From: Francisella noatunensis subsp. noatunensis
Lineage (GTDB): Bacteria; Pseudomonadota; Gammaproteobacteria; Francisellales; Francisellaceae
Direction of reading: 5' to 3'
NCBI RefSeq assembly: GCF_009823375.1
Contig: NZ_WBSX01000002.1
Coordinates: forward strand, 1-36,723
DNA length: 36,723 nt
A program made the position numbers and the translations under genes. Positions 7,978 to 20,192 of this stretch are shown one piece after another. Positions within the stretch are counted from its first letter, which is position 1; every line of letters begins with the position of its first letter. The notes beneath the pieces were generated by a model. That model was not told where the DNA came from and ran no database searches. It saw only the letters and a list, made by a program, of their open reading frames with translations.

Positions 7978-8544
7978 TTTCTTCTTTACATTCTTTATAC
8001 TTCAATAAAATCAACCACCTATATTATTAAAATCTATTACAATAATATGACTATACTTTGTGAATGTGAAAGTGACTGTCTTTTTATTAAGAGTTTATAG
8101 CTAACCATATATATCATTTATACAATATTGAGAATAATCATGTAAACTCATATGCCACTAAACTCCGACATTTCTAGTATCTATTTTTTAATCTAATGAA
8201 AAATACAAGATAGTAAGAAAAAAGTTATATTAAGATATATAATTGGCTTATTAGAGACTATCAACATAAAACTTTTAGAGGTCTCGTAAGGTTTCAGAAT
8301 CAGGAGATTATAACCATTGAAATTTAAATTGGTAGTGTTCATTAAATTGTGTCTATAGCTAGTCGAGTTAAAAGCTTAGATATATAATTTAGTTAGTCAA
8401 ATACTACTTTTAAAAAGTATATAGATAATAACGAGTTTAGTAACTAATTCACCAACTCTTAGTACATAACTTTTTAAACTTACTTTTGGAAAAGACTATA
8501 GAAAAAATCTTTGAAAAGAGAATGCTTGAGAAATGTTTATTAGA
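7978..8544. other. Long AT-rich region without a recognisable gene
   Basis: Between the convergent metK and desaturase genes there are 567 bases with stops in all frames at short intervals. I see no start with a ribosome-binding site, no tRNA and no standard GC-rich terminator. The only structure noticed is the nested inverted repeat at 8409-8478. The region may be the eroded remains of a gene, or may hold a small RNA that cannot be recognised by eye. Confidence 0.6.
8409..8478. repeat. Nested inverted repeat, 10-bp outer arms
   Basis: TTTAAAAAGT at 8409-8418 and ACTTTTTAAA at 8469-8478 are exact reverse complements. Inside them GAGTT (near 8433) and AACTC (near 8454) form a second pair, so the whole could fold as a long, weak stem-loop on either strand. 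It sits downstream of both convergent genes, where a bidirectional terminator would be expected, but it is AT-rich with long internal loops. Confidence 0.4.
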
Positions 8545-9714
8545 CTATGCCATAGTACTAGCTTTGTTATATTTTTTCTTCGCTTGAATAAATTCGATTT
8601 TTAAATCTTTATATTTAGATTTTATCTCTTTTATATCAGCTTTAGATAGTACATTTTCTTTCTTCGCTTTTAGGTATTCTTGCTTAGCACTATACATACT
8701 TTTCACATTAGCAACCAACTTGGCATATAACTCTTCAATACCCAAGTCAAACGTCTTATTTTTCTTAGTTAGAGCTTCATCCAATTTAACCTTCGCTTTT
8801 GCAATTTCAATCAAATGCTTAGGCGTAGTTTTAAGATCATAACACCAGCCTATTTTTGCTAACCAAGCAATAAACCATTTTGATGGATCAAGATCAAACC
8901 ATCTAATACCATTTCTATAATCACCAGCAAAAGCATGATGATAGTTATGATAACCTTCTCCACCAGTCACTATAGCTGTTATCCAACTATCTCTCGCTGT
9001 ATTTTTTGTAGAGTATGGTCTTTTTCCAATAGTATGCGCTAAAGAGTTAATACAAAAAGTTGCATGATGAACTAAAACAACTCTAAGTAAGCCACCTAAA
9101 ATTAGAAAACCTAAAGCACTCTGCCAAGCTGCTGTTAACGTACCGCCTGTTAAGAATCCAAATATGAATCCTATTAATGTAGGCAATCCAAAACATGCTA
9201 AAATAGCTAACACAGTATAATGATTATGTTGGAACACCACAGCCTTATCTTTTAGAAGATCATTAACTCCTCTAATTTCTTGGACATCAGGACTACTATG
9301 TCTTAATAACCAACCAAAGTGTGAGAACCAAAAACCTCTAGTCGCTGCATAAGGGTCTTTTACAGGATCATCAACATCTTTATGGTGCTTTCTATGATCT
9401 GAAGCCCACTGAATTATACTATTCTGTAAAGCCGATGTCCCAAAAACCATAAGAGCATAACTTACTATCTTATTAGCCTTATAAGTTTTATGTGACCAAA
9501 GTCTATGATAGCCCATTGTGATACCAACACCTGTAAGTGCATAGAAAACAATTAAACAAACATAGTCTGAAGTTGAGAAGCCATAAGTCATCGCATACCA
9601 CGGTACAGCAATAATTGTAACTAACGGAAGAAGTAATAATCCGAAGACACTCTTCCAAACTATACTGCCTTGTTTTTCTATGGTTTGATGTATTATTTCA
9701 TTATTATTATTCAT
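8545..9714 (-). CDS. Membrane fatty-acid desaturase (delta-9 type)
   Basis: Integral membrane di-iron desaturase that introduces a double bond into fatty acyl chains. The 389-residue protein has all three histidine boxes: HRLWSH (70-75), HRKHH (107-111) and HNYHH (256-260), with two pairs of hydrophobic segments between them in the stearoyl-CoA desaturase arrangement. The WASDHRKHHKDVDDPVKDPY and GEGYHNYHHAFAGDYRNG contexts are characteristic of acyl-CoA delta-9 desaturases. After the core the protein carries a Lys-rich, helix-forming tail of about 85 residues (300-389) that may form a coiled coil. It is transcribed alone, 113 bases beyond tsaD. Whether the substrate is acyl-CoA or phospholipid-bound acyl chains is not decided by sequence. 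Confidence 0.93.
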   Translation of the reverse strand: MNNNNEIIHQTIEKQGSIVWKSVFGLLLLPLVTIIAVPWYAMTYGFSTSDYVCLIVFYALTGVGITMGYHRLWSHKTYKANKIVSYALMVFGTSALQNSIIQWASDHRKHHKDVDDPVKDPYAATRGFWFSHFGWLLRHSSPDVQEIRGVNDLLKDKAVVFQHNHYTVLAILACFGLPTLIGFIFGFLTGGTLTAAWQSALGFLILGGLLRVVLVHHATFCINSLAHTIGKRPYSTKNTARDSWITAIVTGGEGYHNYHHAFAGDYRNGIRWFDLDPSKWFIAWLAKIGWCYDLKTTPKHLIEIAKAKVKLDEALTKKNKTFDLGIEELYAKLVANVKSMYSAKQEYLKAKKENVLSKADIKEIKSKYKDLKIEFIQAKKKYNKASTMA

Positions 9715-9827
9715 TTAGAACCTTTAACCTTTTTTTGAATTTAACCCACTTGATGTGGATACGGGAAAATTAACTACAATAGTATGATAACACGTATCTG
9801 ATTTTTTTGATAGCTATTTAAGCGCGT

Positions 9828-10838
9828 TTAAATTTGAGCTCTAGCTTTAACATTGATTTCTAAATTAGAATCCTTAAAACTATTGGCATATCTATAAGCG
9901 CCAGCAAGAGCAATCATTGCACCATTATCTGTACAGTATTTCATCGGAGGGAAAAATATCTCATAACCCTTATTCTTGGACAGTACATCCAACTTAGAGC
10001 GTAGCAATTTATTCGCACTAACCCCACCAGATATAACCAACCTTTTGTTTCCTGTCTTCTGTAAGGCTTTTTCACACTTTGCTACTAAAACATCTACAGC
10101 CGCTTCTTGAAATGCATAACATAAATTTGCTTTATTTTCATATGACTGATCTGTTTCACTATACCAAGTATTCAGTACAGCAGTCTTTAGACCGCTAAAA
10201 CTAAAATCCAAATTAGGCTTATTTTTCATTGGTCTAGGCAGATCATACTTTTTTTTATCTGTAGCTTTTTCAGCAAGATTAGCTACCTCGACTCCACCAG
10301 GGTATGACATCCCTAGAAGTTTAGCTGTTTTATCAAATGCTTCTCCGGCAGCATCATCAATAGACTCTCCGAGCAAAGAGTATTCACCAAACTCTCTAAC
10401 TTCGAATAATTGAGTATGCCCACCAGATACCAGTAATGCAACGAATGGATATTTTATATCACTACTTTGATCTAAAAGAGGCGATAATAAATGTCCTTCA
10501 AGATGATGTAAGGCTACTGTATCAATATTATGTATCAATCCTAATGTTTTAGCAAAAGTTGCCCCCACCATTAGTGCACCAATCAGTCCTGGCATAGCTG
10601 TATAGGCAATGCAGCTTAAGTCATTAAAATTGATGTTAGCATTACTGAGTAGCTCTTTAGTCAAAATATTTAATTTTGCAATATGTTCACGTGATGCAAG
10701 TTCTGGAACTACACCACCATATTTCTTATGCAAATCTATCTGACTATACAATACATCTGCAACAAGAGTTTTAGATGAATAATCATAAATCGCCAAACCA
10801 GTTTCATCACAGGAGCTTTCTATACCTAAAACAAGCAT
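9828..10838 (-). CDS. tsaD: tRNA N6-adenosine threonylcarbamoyltransferase
   Basis: Catalytic subunit (Kae1/Gcp/YgjD family) that transfers the threonylcarbamoyl group to A37 of ANN-decoding tRNAs, with TsaB and TsaE. The 336-residue protein begins [18 protein letters not shown] and has the metal-binding HLEGH (His112, His116), the ASKH-fold phosphate loop [12 protein letters not shown], and the signature [12 protein letters not shown]. Length is normal. Its ATG overlaps the stop codon of the LapA-like gene (TAATG), so the two are translationally coupled. Confidence 0.96.
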   Translation of the reverse strand: MLVLGIESSCDETGLAIYDYSSKTLVADVLYSQIDLHKKYGGVVPELASREHIAKLNILTKELLSNANINFNDLSCIAYTAMPGLIGALMVGATFAKTLGLIHNIDTVALHHLEGHLLSPLLDQSSDIKYPFVALLVSGGHTQLFEVREFGEYSLLGESIDDAAGEAFDKTAKLLGMSYPGGVEVANLAEKATDKKKYDLPRPMKNKPNLDFSFSGLKTAVLNTWYSETDQSYENKANLCYAFQEAAVDVLVAKCEKALQKTGNKRLVISGGVSANKLLRSKLDVLSKNKGYEIFFPPMKYCTDNGAMIALAGAYRYANSFKDSNLEINVKARAQI

Positions 10839-11074
10839 TATTTCTTAGCAGCACCATTAGTCTTTGTGATCTGAATAAATTTAGTTATAAATGAGCCCAC
10901 AACCAAACCAATCACAAAAGCAATAGATAAAAGCATCATAAGAGGCAATGTTGTACTACCAAATATGTAATCAAAACTGACATTATCAGTATTCAATATA
11001 GATAAAAAAACAATTACAATAATTGCTAAACCAAATAGTATTTGCCAAAACAGTTTTTTAATTGTACTAAACAT
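10838..11074 (-). CDS. LapA-domain (DUF1049-like) small membrane protein
   Basis: A 78-residue inner-membrane protein with two hydrophobic helices (about residues 12-27 and 44-65) separated by [18 protein letters not shown], the loop typical of the LapA/DUF1049 family (V-x-F-x-Y/L ... PL). In enterobacteria LapA acts with LapB in lipopolysaccharide assembly control; here the partner is not adjacent, so the function is inferred only from the domain. It is coupled to tsaD by a one-base overlap. A TATAAT hexamer lies at 11108-11113 on the minus strand about 35 bases upstream, with a poor -35. Confidence 0.75.
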   Translation of the reverse strand: MFSTIKKLFWQILFGLAIIVIVFLSILNTDNVSFDYIFGSTTLPLMMLLSIAFVIGLVVGSFITKFIQITKTNGAAKK

Positions 11075-11171
11075 TAGCTACATTCTTAAATAAGATATAT
11101 TGACAATATTATAGTTAATTTTTTTGAAATTATAAAACTTAATTTGAGAGATATTTTAGAAAGCTCTTTGA

Positions 11172-11195
11172 TATTGCATTTATAAATATGCAATA
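11172..11195 (-). terminator. Weak stem-loop downstream of rpoC
   Basis: TATTGCAT (11172-11179) and ATGCAATA (11188-11195) make a perfect 8-bp stem with an 8-base loop, 19 bases after the rpoC stop codon. The arms are AT-rich and no T-run follows directly, so it is a candidate end of the rpoBC transcript or an RNA-stabilising hairpin rather than a clear intrinsic terminator. Confidence 0.4.
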
Positions 11196-11213
11196 CCTTG
11201 ATACAAATAATAA

Positions 11214-14200
11214 TCAGAAATCTAAAGATTCCAAAGCATTTCTTAATGACTCTTCAATATCATCATTAATATCTTTATCTTCTTTTTCAATTTGATTCTC
11301 AAAGAGAGTGTCTTCAGAGTTAAATGATGATGCTTCTGTGAATATCATATTATCTTCTACACCTAGCTCTTCTCTCATCTTCTCAATTTTATTAGACTCT
11401 TTTCTAACCGCCAAACCTGTACCTGTAGGTATTAGTCTACCAATAAGAACGTTTTCTTTAAGTCCTCTTAATTGATCAACTTGAGAATGTATCGAAGCCG
11501 CAGTTAATACTCTAGTCGTTTCTTGGAACGATGCTGCAGACAAGAATGACTCCGTAGATAAAGATGATCTAGTAATACCCATTAGAGTAAACTCATACTC
11601 AACCAATCTCTTACCTTCTTTAGCTAGTCTATCATTTTCTTCAAGTATTCTTACTAATTCAATACTTTCATCTTTGACAAACTTACTATCACCTTCATCA
11701 AGAATTGTTGCTTTTCTTAACATCTGTCTAACGATTGTTTCAATATGCTTATCGTTAATTACAACACCTTGCATACGATATACAGACTGAGCTTCAATCA
11801 AGATATAGTCAGCAAACGCTTCTAAGCCTTTATACTTAAGAAGATCATGTGGATCAGTAGGACCATCGGCTAACACGTCGCCTTTAGATACCTGTTCACC
11901 ATCAAAAACTACTAGATGTCTAGATTTAGGCAATAGCATCTCTTCAGCAATATGACCGCTCTTATCCAAGATTTCAATCCTTTGCTTTTCTTTAGTATCT
12001 CTATTACCCAATCTAACCATACCATCACAAGGTGATAATATTGCAGCATCTTTAGGTCGTCTAGCCTCAAAAAGTTCAGCAACTCTTGGAAGACCACCTG
12101 TAATATCCTTATTCTTAGATCCTTCTAAAGGAATCTTAGCAACAACATCACCAACCTCTAATACTGAATCATCAGTAACGTTCAATACAGCACCTACAGC
12201 TAATGAAATTGATTTAAGCTCATTGCCTTTTTCATCAACAACTTTAACAACTGGCTTTAAGTTCTTAGAGGTTGTTCTTTGAGATATTGAAGTTATCTCA
12301 ATAGTTTGCTGACCAGTTAAATCATCATATGTATGCTTTGATGTAATACCATCAATAACGTCTTCTAAAACAACTTTACCAGCAACATCTGTAATTAACG
12401 GCTGAGCATGCGGATCCCAAGTAGCAATAACATCGCCAATCTCAACACCCTTGCCACTTGCTAAAGGAACAACTGCGCCCATAGGGATTTTATGTTGCTC
12501 TCTAACACGGCCCATAGTATCAGAAACTATAATTTCACCAGCTCTTGATATAACTATATTTTGACCATCTTTATTTGTAACTGTTCTGATGTTTTTGAAC
12601 TTAATCTTACCAGCGGTCTTAACTTTAATATCAGATACTGTAATACCTAATGATGCCGCACCACCAGTATGGAATGTTCTCATCGTAAGCTGTGTACCTG
12701 GCTCACCAATTGACTGAGCAGCAATTACACCAACAGACTCACCGACATTGACTTTTCTTTCACGAGCAAGGTCACGACCATAACATTTAGCACATAAGCC
12801 TCTACGAGTTTTACATGTAATTGGAGATCTAACCTTGATCATGTCAATACCATTATCGTCAAGTATCTCAACAAGATTTTCATCAAGTAGAGTACCTGCT
12901 TCTAATAGAACAACTCCCTTTTCAGTCACAACATCAGCAGCTAATGTTCTACCTAAAGCTCTCTCTACTAAAGGAACTTTAACTTCGCCATCTTCAACAA
13001 TAGCTGAAAACATTAAACCATCATCAGTACCACAATCTTCTTCGATAACAACTAAATCTTGGGCAACATCCACAAGTCTACGAGTTAGGTAACCAGCGTT
13101 AGCTGTCTTTAATGCTGTATCTGCTAGACCTTTACGAGCACCGTGAGTAGATGTAAAGTACTGCAATACTGACAAGCCTTCTCTAAAGTTTGCGGTAATA
13201 GCAGTTTCAATCATCGTTCCATCTGGCTTAGCCATTAGACCACGCATACCTGCAAGCTGTCTCATCTGGTTATAAGAACCCCTAGCACCTGATTTTGCCA
13301 TCATATATACAGAGTTAAATGATTCGATTTCTCTATTCTCACCATTTACCATTACAGTATCTTTTGAAATCGCATCCATCATCGAAGCACCAACCTCATC
13401 CGAAGTTTTGCTCCAAATATTGATGATATTATTATATCTTTCATTCTCTGTAATTAATGAAGACTGATACTGCTCCGTAATATGCTTAATTTCTTTTTCT
13501 GCTTCTTCTACTTTAGCTTCTTTATTTTTAGGTATTGTCATATCATCAACACCTACAGAAACGCCTGATAATGTCGAATATTTAAAACCTGCATACATCA
13601 GTTTATCTGCTAAAACTACAGTCGCCTTACCACCTAGCACTCTAAATGCTTGATTAATAATCTTAGAAATTTCTTTCTTAACAAGTACTTTATTTAATAA
13701 TGAGAATGACAAACCTTCTGGTAATATATTAAGAAGTAGTGCTCTACCAACAGTAGTATTTACAACCCCCTTCTCATTATAAGTATTGCCTTTAGTATCA
13801 AAAACTTGTCTATCTATTCTAAGCTTAATTTTAGCATGGATATCTATACTGCCAGAGTTATATGCTCTACTAACGTCATCATAGTTTGAGAATAATTTAC
13901 CTTCACCACGAGCGCCCTCTTTCTCTCTAGTAATGTAGTACAAACCTAGTACAATATCTTGAGTAGGAGTGATAATCGGCTGACCAGATGCTGGAGATAA
14001 GATGTTGTTTGTAGACATCATTAATACTCTAGCTTCTAATTGAGACTCTACAGTTAATGGTACGTGTACAGCCATTTGGTCACCATCGAAATCGGCGTTA
14101 AATGCCGCACAAACCAAAGGATGTAGCTGTATCGCTTTACCTTCGATTAGCCTAGGTTCGAATGCCTGAATACCAAGTCTATGAAGTGTTGGAGCACGGT

Positions 14201-15464
14201 TTAGTAATACAGGATGCTCATTAATAACAACTTCTAAGATATCCCATACAACAGCTTCTTCAAGCTCAACCATTCTCTTAGCTTGTTTGATAGTTGTTGC
14301 ATAACCACCTAATCTTAACTTAGAGTATACAAAAGGCTTAAATAGCTCTAATGCCATCTTTTTAGGTAAACCACACTCATGCAATCTTAGAGATGGACCA
14401 ACCGTAATTACAGAACGGCCAGAATAGTCTACACGTTTACCAAGTAAGTTCTGACGGAAACGTCCTTGCTTACCTTTTATCATATCAGCAAGAGACTTAA
14501 GTGGACGCTTATTTGAACCTGTTACAGCCCTACCACGTCTACCGTTATCTAGTAACGCATCTACAGCTTCCTGTAACATTCTCTTTTCATTTCTAACAAT
14601 AATATCTGGAGCACTTAAATCCAATAGTTTTTTAAGTCTATTGTTTCTATTAATTACTCTACGATACAAATCATTAAGATCAGAAGTTGCAAATCTACCA
14701 CCTTCAATTGGAACTAATGGTCTTAAATCTGGCGGTAAAACTGGTAATACAGTCATTACCATCCACTCAGGTTTATTTCCAGATGCTTGGAAAGTTTCAA
14801 GAAGTCTTAATCTCTTAATAGCTTTTTCTTTTTTAGCTGTAGATTTACTCTCTTCATATTCTGCTTGTAAAGACTCTATTTCAGTTTCAAGATCGGTATC
14901 TGCTAATAAGTCTCTTATAGCTTCTGCACCCATAGATGCTTCAAACTCATAACCATAGTTCTCTAGAGCTTCAGCATACTCATCATCAGTAAGAAGCTGT
15001 TTTTTCTCTAGTGGAGTCATGCCTGGATCTGTAACTATGTAAGATTCAAAGTATAGAACCTTCTCAACATTCTTTAATGGCATATCAAGAAACAGACCTA
15101 TTCTAGAAGGCAAAGATTTTAGATACCATATATGTACTACTGGACATACTAAATCTATATGACCCATTCTTTCTCTACGTACTTTGGCCTGCTCTACCTC
15201 AACACCACAACGCTCACATACTACGCCACGATGCTTAAGTCTTTTATACTTACCACACAAACATTCGTAGTCTTTTATTGGACCAAAGATTTTAGCACAG
15301 AATAATCCATCTCTCTCTGGTTTGAATGTTCTATAATTTATAGTTTCTGGTTTTTTAACTTCACCATGAGACCATGAACGAATGACCTCTGGAGATGCTA
15401 AAGATATTTTAATAATATCAAACTTTTTACTATTGTAGTTTTGATGTAGGATACCGTTATTCAC
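11214..15464 (-). CDS. rpoC: RNA polymerase beta' subunit
   Basis: Largest subunit of core RNA polymerase, 1416 residues. In order: the N-terminal zinc ribbon ([20 protein letters not shown]), the lid/rudder and bridge-proximal region, the catalytic Mg2+ loop [12 protein letters not shown] near residue 460 with its three Asp residues, the trigger-loop area ([16 protein letters not shown]), and the second zinc-binding cluster [15 protein letters not shown]. Length matches gammaproteobacterial RpoC. It follows rpoB by 62 bases and is transcribed with it. No frameshift or missing motif was seen. The C-terminus is acidic, as is usual for omega contact regions. Confidence 0.99.
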   Translation of the reverse strand: MNNGILHQNYNSKKFDIIKISLASPEVIRSWSHGEVKKPETINYRTFKPERDGLFCAKIFGPIKDYECLCGKYKRLKHRGVVCERCGVEVEQAKVRRERMGHIDLVCPVVHIWYLKSLPSRIGLFLDMPLKNVEKVLYFESYIVTDPGMTPLEKKQLLTDDEYAEALENYGYEFEASMGAEAIRDLLADTDLETEIESLQAEYEESKSTAKKEKAIKRLRLLETFQASGNKPEWMVMTVLPVLPPDLRPLVPIEGGRFATSDLNDLYRRVINRNNRLKKLLDLSAPDIIVRNEKRMLQEAVDALLDNGRRGRAVTGSNKRPLKSLADMIKGKQGRFRQNLLGKRVDYSGRSVITVGPSLRLHECGLPKKMALELFKPFVYSKLRLGGYATTIKQAKRMVELEEAVVWDILEVVINEHPVLLNRAPTLHRLGIQAFEPRLIEGKAIQLHPLVCAAFNADFDGDQMAVHVPLTVESQLEARVLMMSTNNILSPASGQPIITPTQDIVLGLYYITREKEGARGEGKLFSNYDDVSRAYNSGSIDIHAKIKLRIDRQVFDTKGNTYNEKGVVNTTVGRALLLNILPEGLSFSLLNKVLVKKEISKIINQAFRVLGGKATVVLADKLMYAGFKYSTLSGVSVGVDDMTIPKNKEAKVEEAEKEIKHITEQYQSSLITENERYNNIINIWSKTSDEVGASMMDAISKDTVMVNGENREIESFNSVYMMAKSGARGSYNQMRQLAGMRGLMAKPDGTMIETAITANFREGLSVLQYFTSTHGARKGLADTALKTANAGYLTRRLVDVAQDLVVIEEDCGTDDGLMFSAIVEDGEVKVPLVERALGRTLAADVVTEKGVVLLEAGTLLDENLVEILDDNGIDMIKVRSPITCKTRRGLCAKCYGRDLARERKVNVGESVGVIAAQSIGEPGTQLTMRTFHTGGAASLGITVSDIKVKTAGKIKFKNIRTVTNKDGQNIVISRAGEIIVSDTMGRVREQHKIPMGAVVPLASGKGVEIGDVIATWDPHAQPLITDVAGKVVLEDVIDGITSKHTYDDLTGQQTIEITSISQRTTSKNLKPVVKVVDEKGNELKSISLAVGAVLNVTDDSVLEVGDVVAKIPLEGSKNKDITGGLPRVAELFEARRPKDAAILSPCDGMVRLGNRDTKEKQRIEILDKSGHIAEEMLLPKSRHLVVFDGEQVSKGDVLADGPTDPHDLLKYKGLEAFADYILIEAQSVYRMQGVVINDKHIETIVRQMLRKATILDEGDSKFVKDESIELVRILEENDRLAKEGKRLVEYEFTLMGITRSSLSTESFLSAASFQETTRVLTAASIHSQVDQLRGLKENVLIGRLIPTGTGLAVRKESNKIEKMREELGVEDNMIFTEASSFNSEDTLFENQIEKEDKDINDDIEESLRNALESLDF

Positions 15465-15526
15465 AGGTAATTCTCCTATACTTTTATTTTAAATAACAAA
15501 AAATAAGTAGCTTCAAATTAAGATGC

Positions 15527-18500
15527 TTATTCTTCCTCAGATGAATAGTCAAAATCCATATCTATACCCAATGCTCTAACTTCATTTCTTAAAACATTAA
15601 ATGATTCTGGAACATCTACATTCATAGTTAACTTACCATCAACTATATTCTTATACATCTTAGATCTACCAGTTATGTCATCTGACTTAACCGTTAACAT
15701 CTCTCTTAGAGTATAAGCAGCACCATATGCTTGTAACGCCCAAACTTCCATCTCACCGAATCTTTGACCACCAAATTGCGCTTTACCACCTAATGGTTGT
15801 TGCGTAACTAAGCTATAAGATCCAGTTGATCTAGCATGCATTTTATCATCTACTAAATGGTCTAACTTAAGCATATACATATAACCAACCGTTACGTGCC
15901 TATCAAATGGTTTACCGGTACGACCATCAAATAGTTTCATCTGACCATTAGTTGCAAAGCCACCTATTTTTAGCAATGATTTGATATCTTCTTCTTTTGC
16001 ACCATCAAATACAGGGGTAGCAATTGGCACTCCTCCTTTTAGATTTTCACAAAGATTCAATATCTCTTCATCATTTAAAGCTTTGAGATCAACTTTCTTG
16101 TCACCTACACTATTATATACTTCTTCTAAAGTTTTTCTTAACTCTGCTGCTTTTCTTGTTTTTTCTAGAGTTTGCTCTATTTTCTTGCCTAAGCCATAAG
16201 AAGCTAATCCTAAATGAGCCTCTAGAATCTGACCGATATTCATACGCGAAGGAATACCTAGTGGATTCAAACAGACATCTACAGGAGTACCATCTTCCAT
16301 ATATGGCATATCCTCTACTGGTAACACTCGTGAAACCACACCTTTGTTACCATGACGTCCAGCCATCTTATCACCTGGCTGAATACGCTTTTTAATAGCG
16401 ACAAAAACTTTAACAGTCTTAAGTACACCAGGAGATAACTCATTACTTTGCATGATAGATTTTTTCTTAGCTTCAAATCTAGCATCTACAGCTATTTTTG
16501 CTTCTTCGTAATACTCTCTAGCATTCTGTACTTTTTGCTCAAGTTTTTCATCTTCAAAAGAAATTTCCAGCCATTTAGAAAAAGGTAAAGTTGCTAAAAA
16601 TTCTTTTGTAAGAACAGCACCTTTCTTAAGTCCTTTTGCTTTTTGTATCTTAGCTCCAATCACATCTGTCTCGATAGATGATTTAACTACAGATTCAATC
16701 ACAGCAAATTCTTCATCGAAATCTTTACGCGCTTTATCAATTAGTTCTTTCTCAATTTTAAGAGCTCTTTTACTCTTACCACCTTTATCATTTTCAAAAA
16801 CCTGAACATTAATTACAGTACCTGAAGTACCACTAGGCATTCTTAATGAACTATCAGCTACATTTGATGCTTTTTCATTAAAGATTGCTCTAAGAAGTCT
16901 TTCTTCAGGAGTTAACTGCTGCTCAGCTTTTGGTGTAATCTTAGCTACAAGAATATCGCCAGCCTCAACATTAGCACCGATATGAACAATACTTGACTCA
17001 TCAAGCTTAGCAAGACTCGACTCACTTACATTTGGAATATCTGCTGTTACTTCTTCAGGGCCTAATTTAGTATCACGAGCCACACATGTAAACTCTTCAA
17101 TATGGATACTAGTGTACTTATCATCTTTTACTATTCTCTCAGAAAGTAAAATTGAATCCTCAAAGTTATAACCATTCCACGGCATGAAAGCAACCATAAG
17201 ATTATGGCCAAGTGATAACTCACCAAAATCAGTTGCAAAACCGTCAGCCAAAATATCACCCGCTTCAATCTTATCACCAACATTAACTATTGGACGTTGA
17301 TTGATACAAGTATTCTTATTTGAACGCTTAAACTTAGTCAGGCTGTAAATATCAACTAACTTGCTTGTTTTAGATTTTTCAGTATCAACTTTAACAACTA
17401 TTCTATTAGAATCAACTTCTGCTATCTCACCAACATTTCTTGCGATAATACAGTTACCAGAGTCTCTTGCAACAATCTTCTCTATACCCGTACCGACTAG
17501 AGGCTTTTCAGATTTAAGCGTTGGTACAGCTTGACGTTGCATGTTCGCACCCATCAATACCCTGTTAGCATCATCATGCTCTAAGAATGGTATTAATGCT
17601 GCAGCTGCTGAAACCATCTGTTTAGCAGAAACATCCATATACTGAACTCTACTTGACTCAGTAAATATTGCCTCACCACCAGAACGACACTGAATAAGAT
17701 CTTCTACGAAGTGGTTATTTTTATCAAGTTTAGTTGATGCTTGGGCAATCACGTAATGGTCTTCATCAATAGCTGATAAATACTCAATTTCATTAGTTAC
17801 TTTACCATTAACTACTTTTCTATATGGTGCTTCTAAAAAGCCATAATCATTAACTCGTGCATAACTTGCCAATGAGTTAATCAGACCAATGTTTGGACCC
17901 TCTGGAGTCTCAATAGGACATAGTCTACCATAGTGAGTTGCGTGAACATCACGAACTTCAAAGCCTGCTCTATCACGCGATAAACCACCCGGACCGAGTG
18001 CTGAAATTCTTCTTTTATGAGTTACTTCAGATAGTGGATTATCTTGATCCATAAACTGAGATAAAGCACCCGATGTAAAGAATTCTTTGATTGCTGCTGT
18101 AATTGGTTTAGAGTTAACAATATCTTTAGGCATAAGCTTATCTTTATGTACCAAAGACATACTCTCACGGATACCTTTTTCTACTCTATAAAGACCAATT
18201 CTAAACTGGTTCTCAACCATCTCACCAACAGAACGAACACGTCTATTACCTAGATGATCGATATCATCAACTTTGCCTTTACCATCACGGATATTAATAA
18301 GTTCTTCGATAACACCTACAATATCACTATTTTCTAAAGTATAAATATCTTTAGATACATTATCAGAGCCTAATCTTGCATTTAGCTTCATTCTACCTAT
18401 ATCAGATAAGCTATATCTACTTTCAATAAAGAATAGTCCCTCAAATAGCGCTTTTACAGAAGCTTCTGCTGGAGGATCACCAGGTCTAAGAACCTTATAT

Positions 18501-19603
18501 ATTTCTACAAGTGCTTCATCTGTATTTTTAGTAAGATCATATTTCAGGGTATCTGATATATATCTACCTCTTTCAGTAGTTATAAAATCAATAACTTCCA
18601 ATTCAAGCATGCCCGCTTCTACACATGCTTCTAATAAATTTTCTGTAACATCGTCATTAGCATAAGCTATCACTTCACCTGTAGCTTCATTAACGATATC
18701 TTTTGCCACTCTAAGAGTACTAACTAAATCAAAATCAATCGCTACAGAATCAACTCCTGAATCTTTGATTTTCTTAATATCTCTAGATGTTAATTTTTTA
18801 TTTTTCTTAACAATTATATTATCTTTTTCATCAATAATATCAAACTTAAGCACTTCACCTTTCATACTAGAAAGATCATCAAGCTTAAGTGCAAAACCTT
18901 TATTATTAAAACTAATTGTCCTTCTATCAGAGAATCTATTTAATATTTCCTCTTGCGTATATCCAAGAGCTTTTAAAATTACTGTAGCGCAAAATTTTCT
19001 TTTTCTGTCGATTCTAGCCCATATAATACCTTTTGAGTCAAACTCAAAATCAAGCCATGAACCTCTGTAAGGAATAATACGTGCCGAAAACGCACCTTCC
19101 TCTGAATCATCCTTACTAAAGAATACACCAGGTGATCTATGTAACTGTGACACAACTACTCTTTCTGTACCATTAATTATAAAAGTACCATTAGTTGTCA
19201 TAAGAGGAATATCGCCCATATAGACATATTCTTCTCTAATATCCTCTACCACTTTTTCGCTAGGAAGGATTTCTTTGTTATATATAACCAATCTTAACTT
19301 CACATTTAATGGAGCATCGTATGTAGCACCACGTACCTGACACTCTGTTTCATCAAAAGTAGGTTCACCAATTTGATAATCGACATAATGAAGTTCATAT
19401 TGCCCATTTTTACTTTCTACAGGAAAAGATTGCTTAAGCACTAATTCAAGACCAGAGTGAAGTCTACCTTTTGCATCATCTGCATTTAAAAATTTTCTAT
19501 AAGACTCTGTTTGAATGGAAAGTAAATATGGCACATCTAAGATATGAGGAAGAACCCCAAACTCTTTGCGAATTCTTTTTTTCTCAGCGTATGAGTAAGA
19601 CAT
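15527..19603 (-). CDS. rpoB: RNA polymerase beta subunit
   Basis: Second large subunit of RNA polymerase, 1358 residues from the chosen ATG. I start at 19601-19603 ([16 protein letters not shown]) because AGGG lies nine bases before it; the in-frame ATG nine bases upstream touches that ribosome-binding site directly. The rifampicin pocket reads [25 protein letters not shown], which carries the sensitive residues at the usual Asp, His and Ser positions. Other landmarks are [34 protein letters not shown] (active-site face) and the C-terminal [18 protein letters not shown]. It lies between rplL and rpoC as in other proteobacteria. Confidence 0.99.
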   Translation of the reverse strand: MSYSYAEKKRIRKEFGVLPHILDVPYLLSIQTESYRKFLNADDAKGRLHSGLELVLKQSFPVESKNGQYELHYVDYQIGEPTFDETECQVRGATYDAPLNVKLRLVIYNKEILPSEKVVEDIREEYVYMGDIPLMTTNGTFIINGTERVVVSQLHRSPGVFFSKDDSEEGAFSARIIPYRGSWLDFEFDSKGIIWARIDRKRKFCATVILKALGYTQEEILNRFSDRRTISFNNKGFALKLDDLSSMKGEVLKFDIIDEKDNIIVKKNKKLTSRDIKKIKDSGVDSVAIDFDLVSTLRVAKDIVNEATGEVIAYANDDVTENLLEACVEAGMLELEVIDFITTERGRYISDTLKYDLTKNTDEALVEIYKVLRPGDPPAEASVKALFEGLFFIESRYSLSDIGRMKLNARLGSDNVSKDIYTLENSDIVGVIEELINIRDGKGKVDDIDHLGNRRVRSVGEMVENQFRIGLYRVEKGIRESMSLVHKDKLMPKDIVNSKPITAAIKEFFTSGALSQFMDQDNPLSEVTHKRRISALGPGGLSRDRAGFEVRDVHATHYGRLCPIETPEGPNIGLINSLASYARVNDYGFLEAPYRKVVNGKVTNEIEYLSAIDEDHYVIAQASTKLDKNNHFVEDLIQCRSGGEAIFTESSRVQYMDVSAKQMVSAAAALIPFLEHDDANRVLMGANMQRQAVPTLKSEKPLVGTGIEKIVARDSGNCIIARNVGEIAEVDSNRIVVKVDTEKSKTSKLVDIYSLTKFKRSNKNTCINQRPIVNVGDKIEAGDILADGFATDFGELSLGHNLMVAFMPWNGYNFEDSILLSERIVKDDKYTSIHIEEFTCVARDTKLGPEEVTADIPNVSESSLAKLDESSIVHIGANVEAGDILVAKITPKAEQQLTPEERLLRAIFNEKASNVADSSLRMPSGTSGTVINVQVFENDKGGKSKRALKIEKELIDKARKDFDEEFAVIESVVKSSIETDVIGAKIQKAKGLKKGAVLTKEFLATLPFSKWLEISFEDEKLEQKVQNAREYYEEAKIAVDARFEAKKKSIMQSNELSPGVLKTVKVFVAIKKRIQPGDKMAGRHGNKGVVSRVLPVEDMPYMEDGTPVDVCLNPLGIPSRMNIGQILEAHLGLASYGLGKKIEQTLEKTRKAAELRKTLEEVYNSVGDKKVDLKALNDEEILNLCENLKGGVPIATPVFDGAKEEDIKSLLKIGGFATNGQMKLFDGRTGKPFDRHVTVGYMYMLKLDHLVDDKMHARSTGSYSLVTQQPLGGKAQFGGQRFGEMEVWALQAYGAAYTLREMLTVKSDDITGRSKMYKNIVDGKLTMNVDVPESFNVLRNEVRALGIDMDFDYSSEEE

Positions 19604-19694
19604 CAAAAACATCCCTAAGATTTTGTTTACACAAAATAAAAAGCAAATATGACTATATTTGCACCAATATCTATGTATCTTTCAATACTAGAAA

Positions 19695-19722
19695 GACTAG
19701 AGGCCAAAATTGACCACTAGTC
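19695..19722 (-). promoter_or_regulatory. Hairpin in the rplL-rpoB spacer (possible attenuator)
   Basis: GACTAG (19695-19700) and CTAGTC (19717-19722) pair exactly, and two further G-C pairs form inside after one mismatch. It lies 34 bases after rplL. In Escherichia coli this spacer holds a partial terminator and an RNase III site that set the lower rpoB expression relative to the ribosomal genes; the position suggests a similar role. The following T-tract is short, so full termination is unlikely. Confidence 0.45.
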
Positions 19723-19755
19723 ATAAATTTCTAAAAATTATAATTTAGAATTTTA

Positions 19756-20130
19756 TTATTTAAGCTCAACTTTAGCGCCAGCTTCTTCAAGTTGCTTTTT
19801 AAGAATTTCAGCTTCATCTTTAGATGCAGCTTCTTTAACTACGAAAGGAGTCCCTTCAACAGCATCTTTAGCTTCTTTAAGACCAAGACCAGTAGCGCCT
19901 CTTACCGCTTTAATAGCAGCAATTTTGTTTGAACCAGCATCAACTAAAACAACGTCAAATTCAGTTTTCTCTTCAGCAGCTTCAGCAGCAGCAGCTGGAG
20001 CAGCAGCAACAGCAACAGCAACAGCAGCAGATACACCAAATTTTTCTTCCATCATTTTAACCAAATCACATACATCCATTACACTCATTTCAGCAACAGC
20101 ATTTAGGATATCTTCTTTTGTTATAGACAT
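19756..20130 (-). CDS. rplL: 50S ribosomal protein L7/L12
   Basis: A 124-residue stalk protein that recruits translation GTPases. The N-terminal dimerisation helices (residues 1-35) are followed by an Ala-rich hinge ([17 protein letters not shown]) and the C-terminal factor-binding domain with [20 protein letters not shown]. It follows rplJ by 62 bases and is translated from the same leader-controlled mRNA. Confidence 0.98.
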   Translation of the reverse strand: MSITKEDILNAVAEMSVMDVCDLVKMMEEKFGVSAAVAVAVAAAPAAAAEAAEEKTEFDVVLVDAGSNKIAAIKAVRGATGLGLKEAKDAVEGTPFVVKEAASKDEAEILKKQLEEAGAKVELK

Positions 20131-20192
20131 TTTTATAACTCCTATTTATTTAACAATTAATTCTTTTTTAGCTTTTCTATAAGCCAGTGCAA

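Noticed and set aside
8469-8580. A frame of about 48 codons on the plus strand resembling a Lys-rich peptide with a hydrophobic end
   Set aside because: It overlaps the desaturase tail on the opposite strand, has no ribosome-binding site or convincing start, and its composition follows from the AT-rich, Lys-rich antisense gene.
9816-9833. Near-palindrome ATTTAAGCGCGTTTAAAT over the tsaD stop codon as a terminator
   Set aside because: The stem is short and AT-rich and is followed by A rather than T in the direction of tsaD transcription.
19925-20182. Ala/Thr-rich frame on the plus strand opposite rplL
   Set aside because: It mirrors the Ala-rich hinge codons of L7/L12 and has no independent support.
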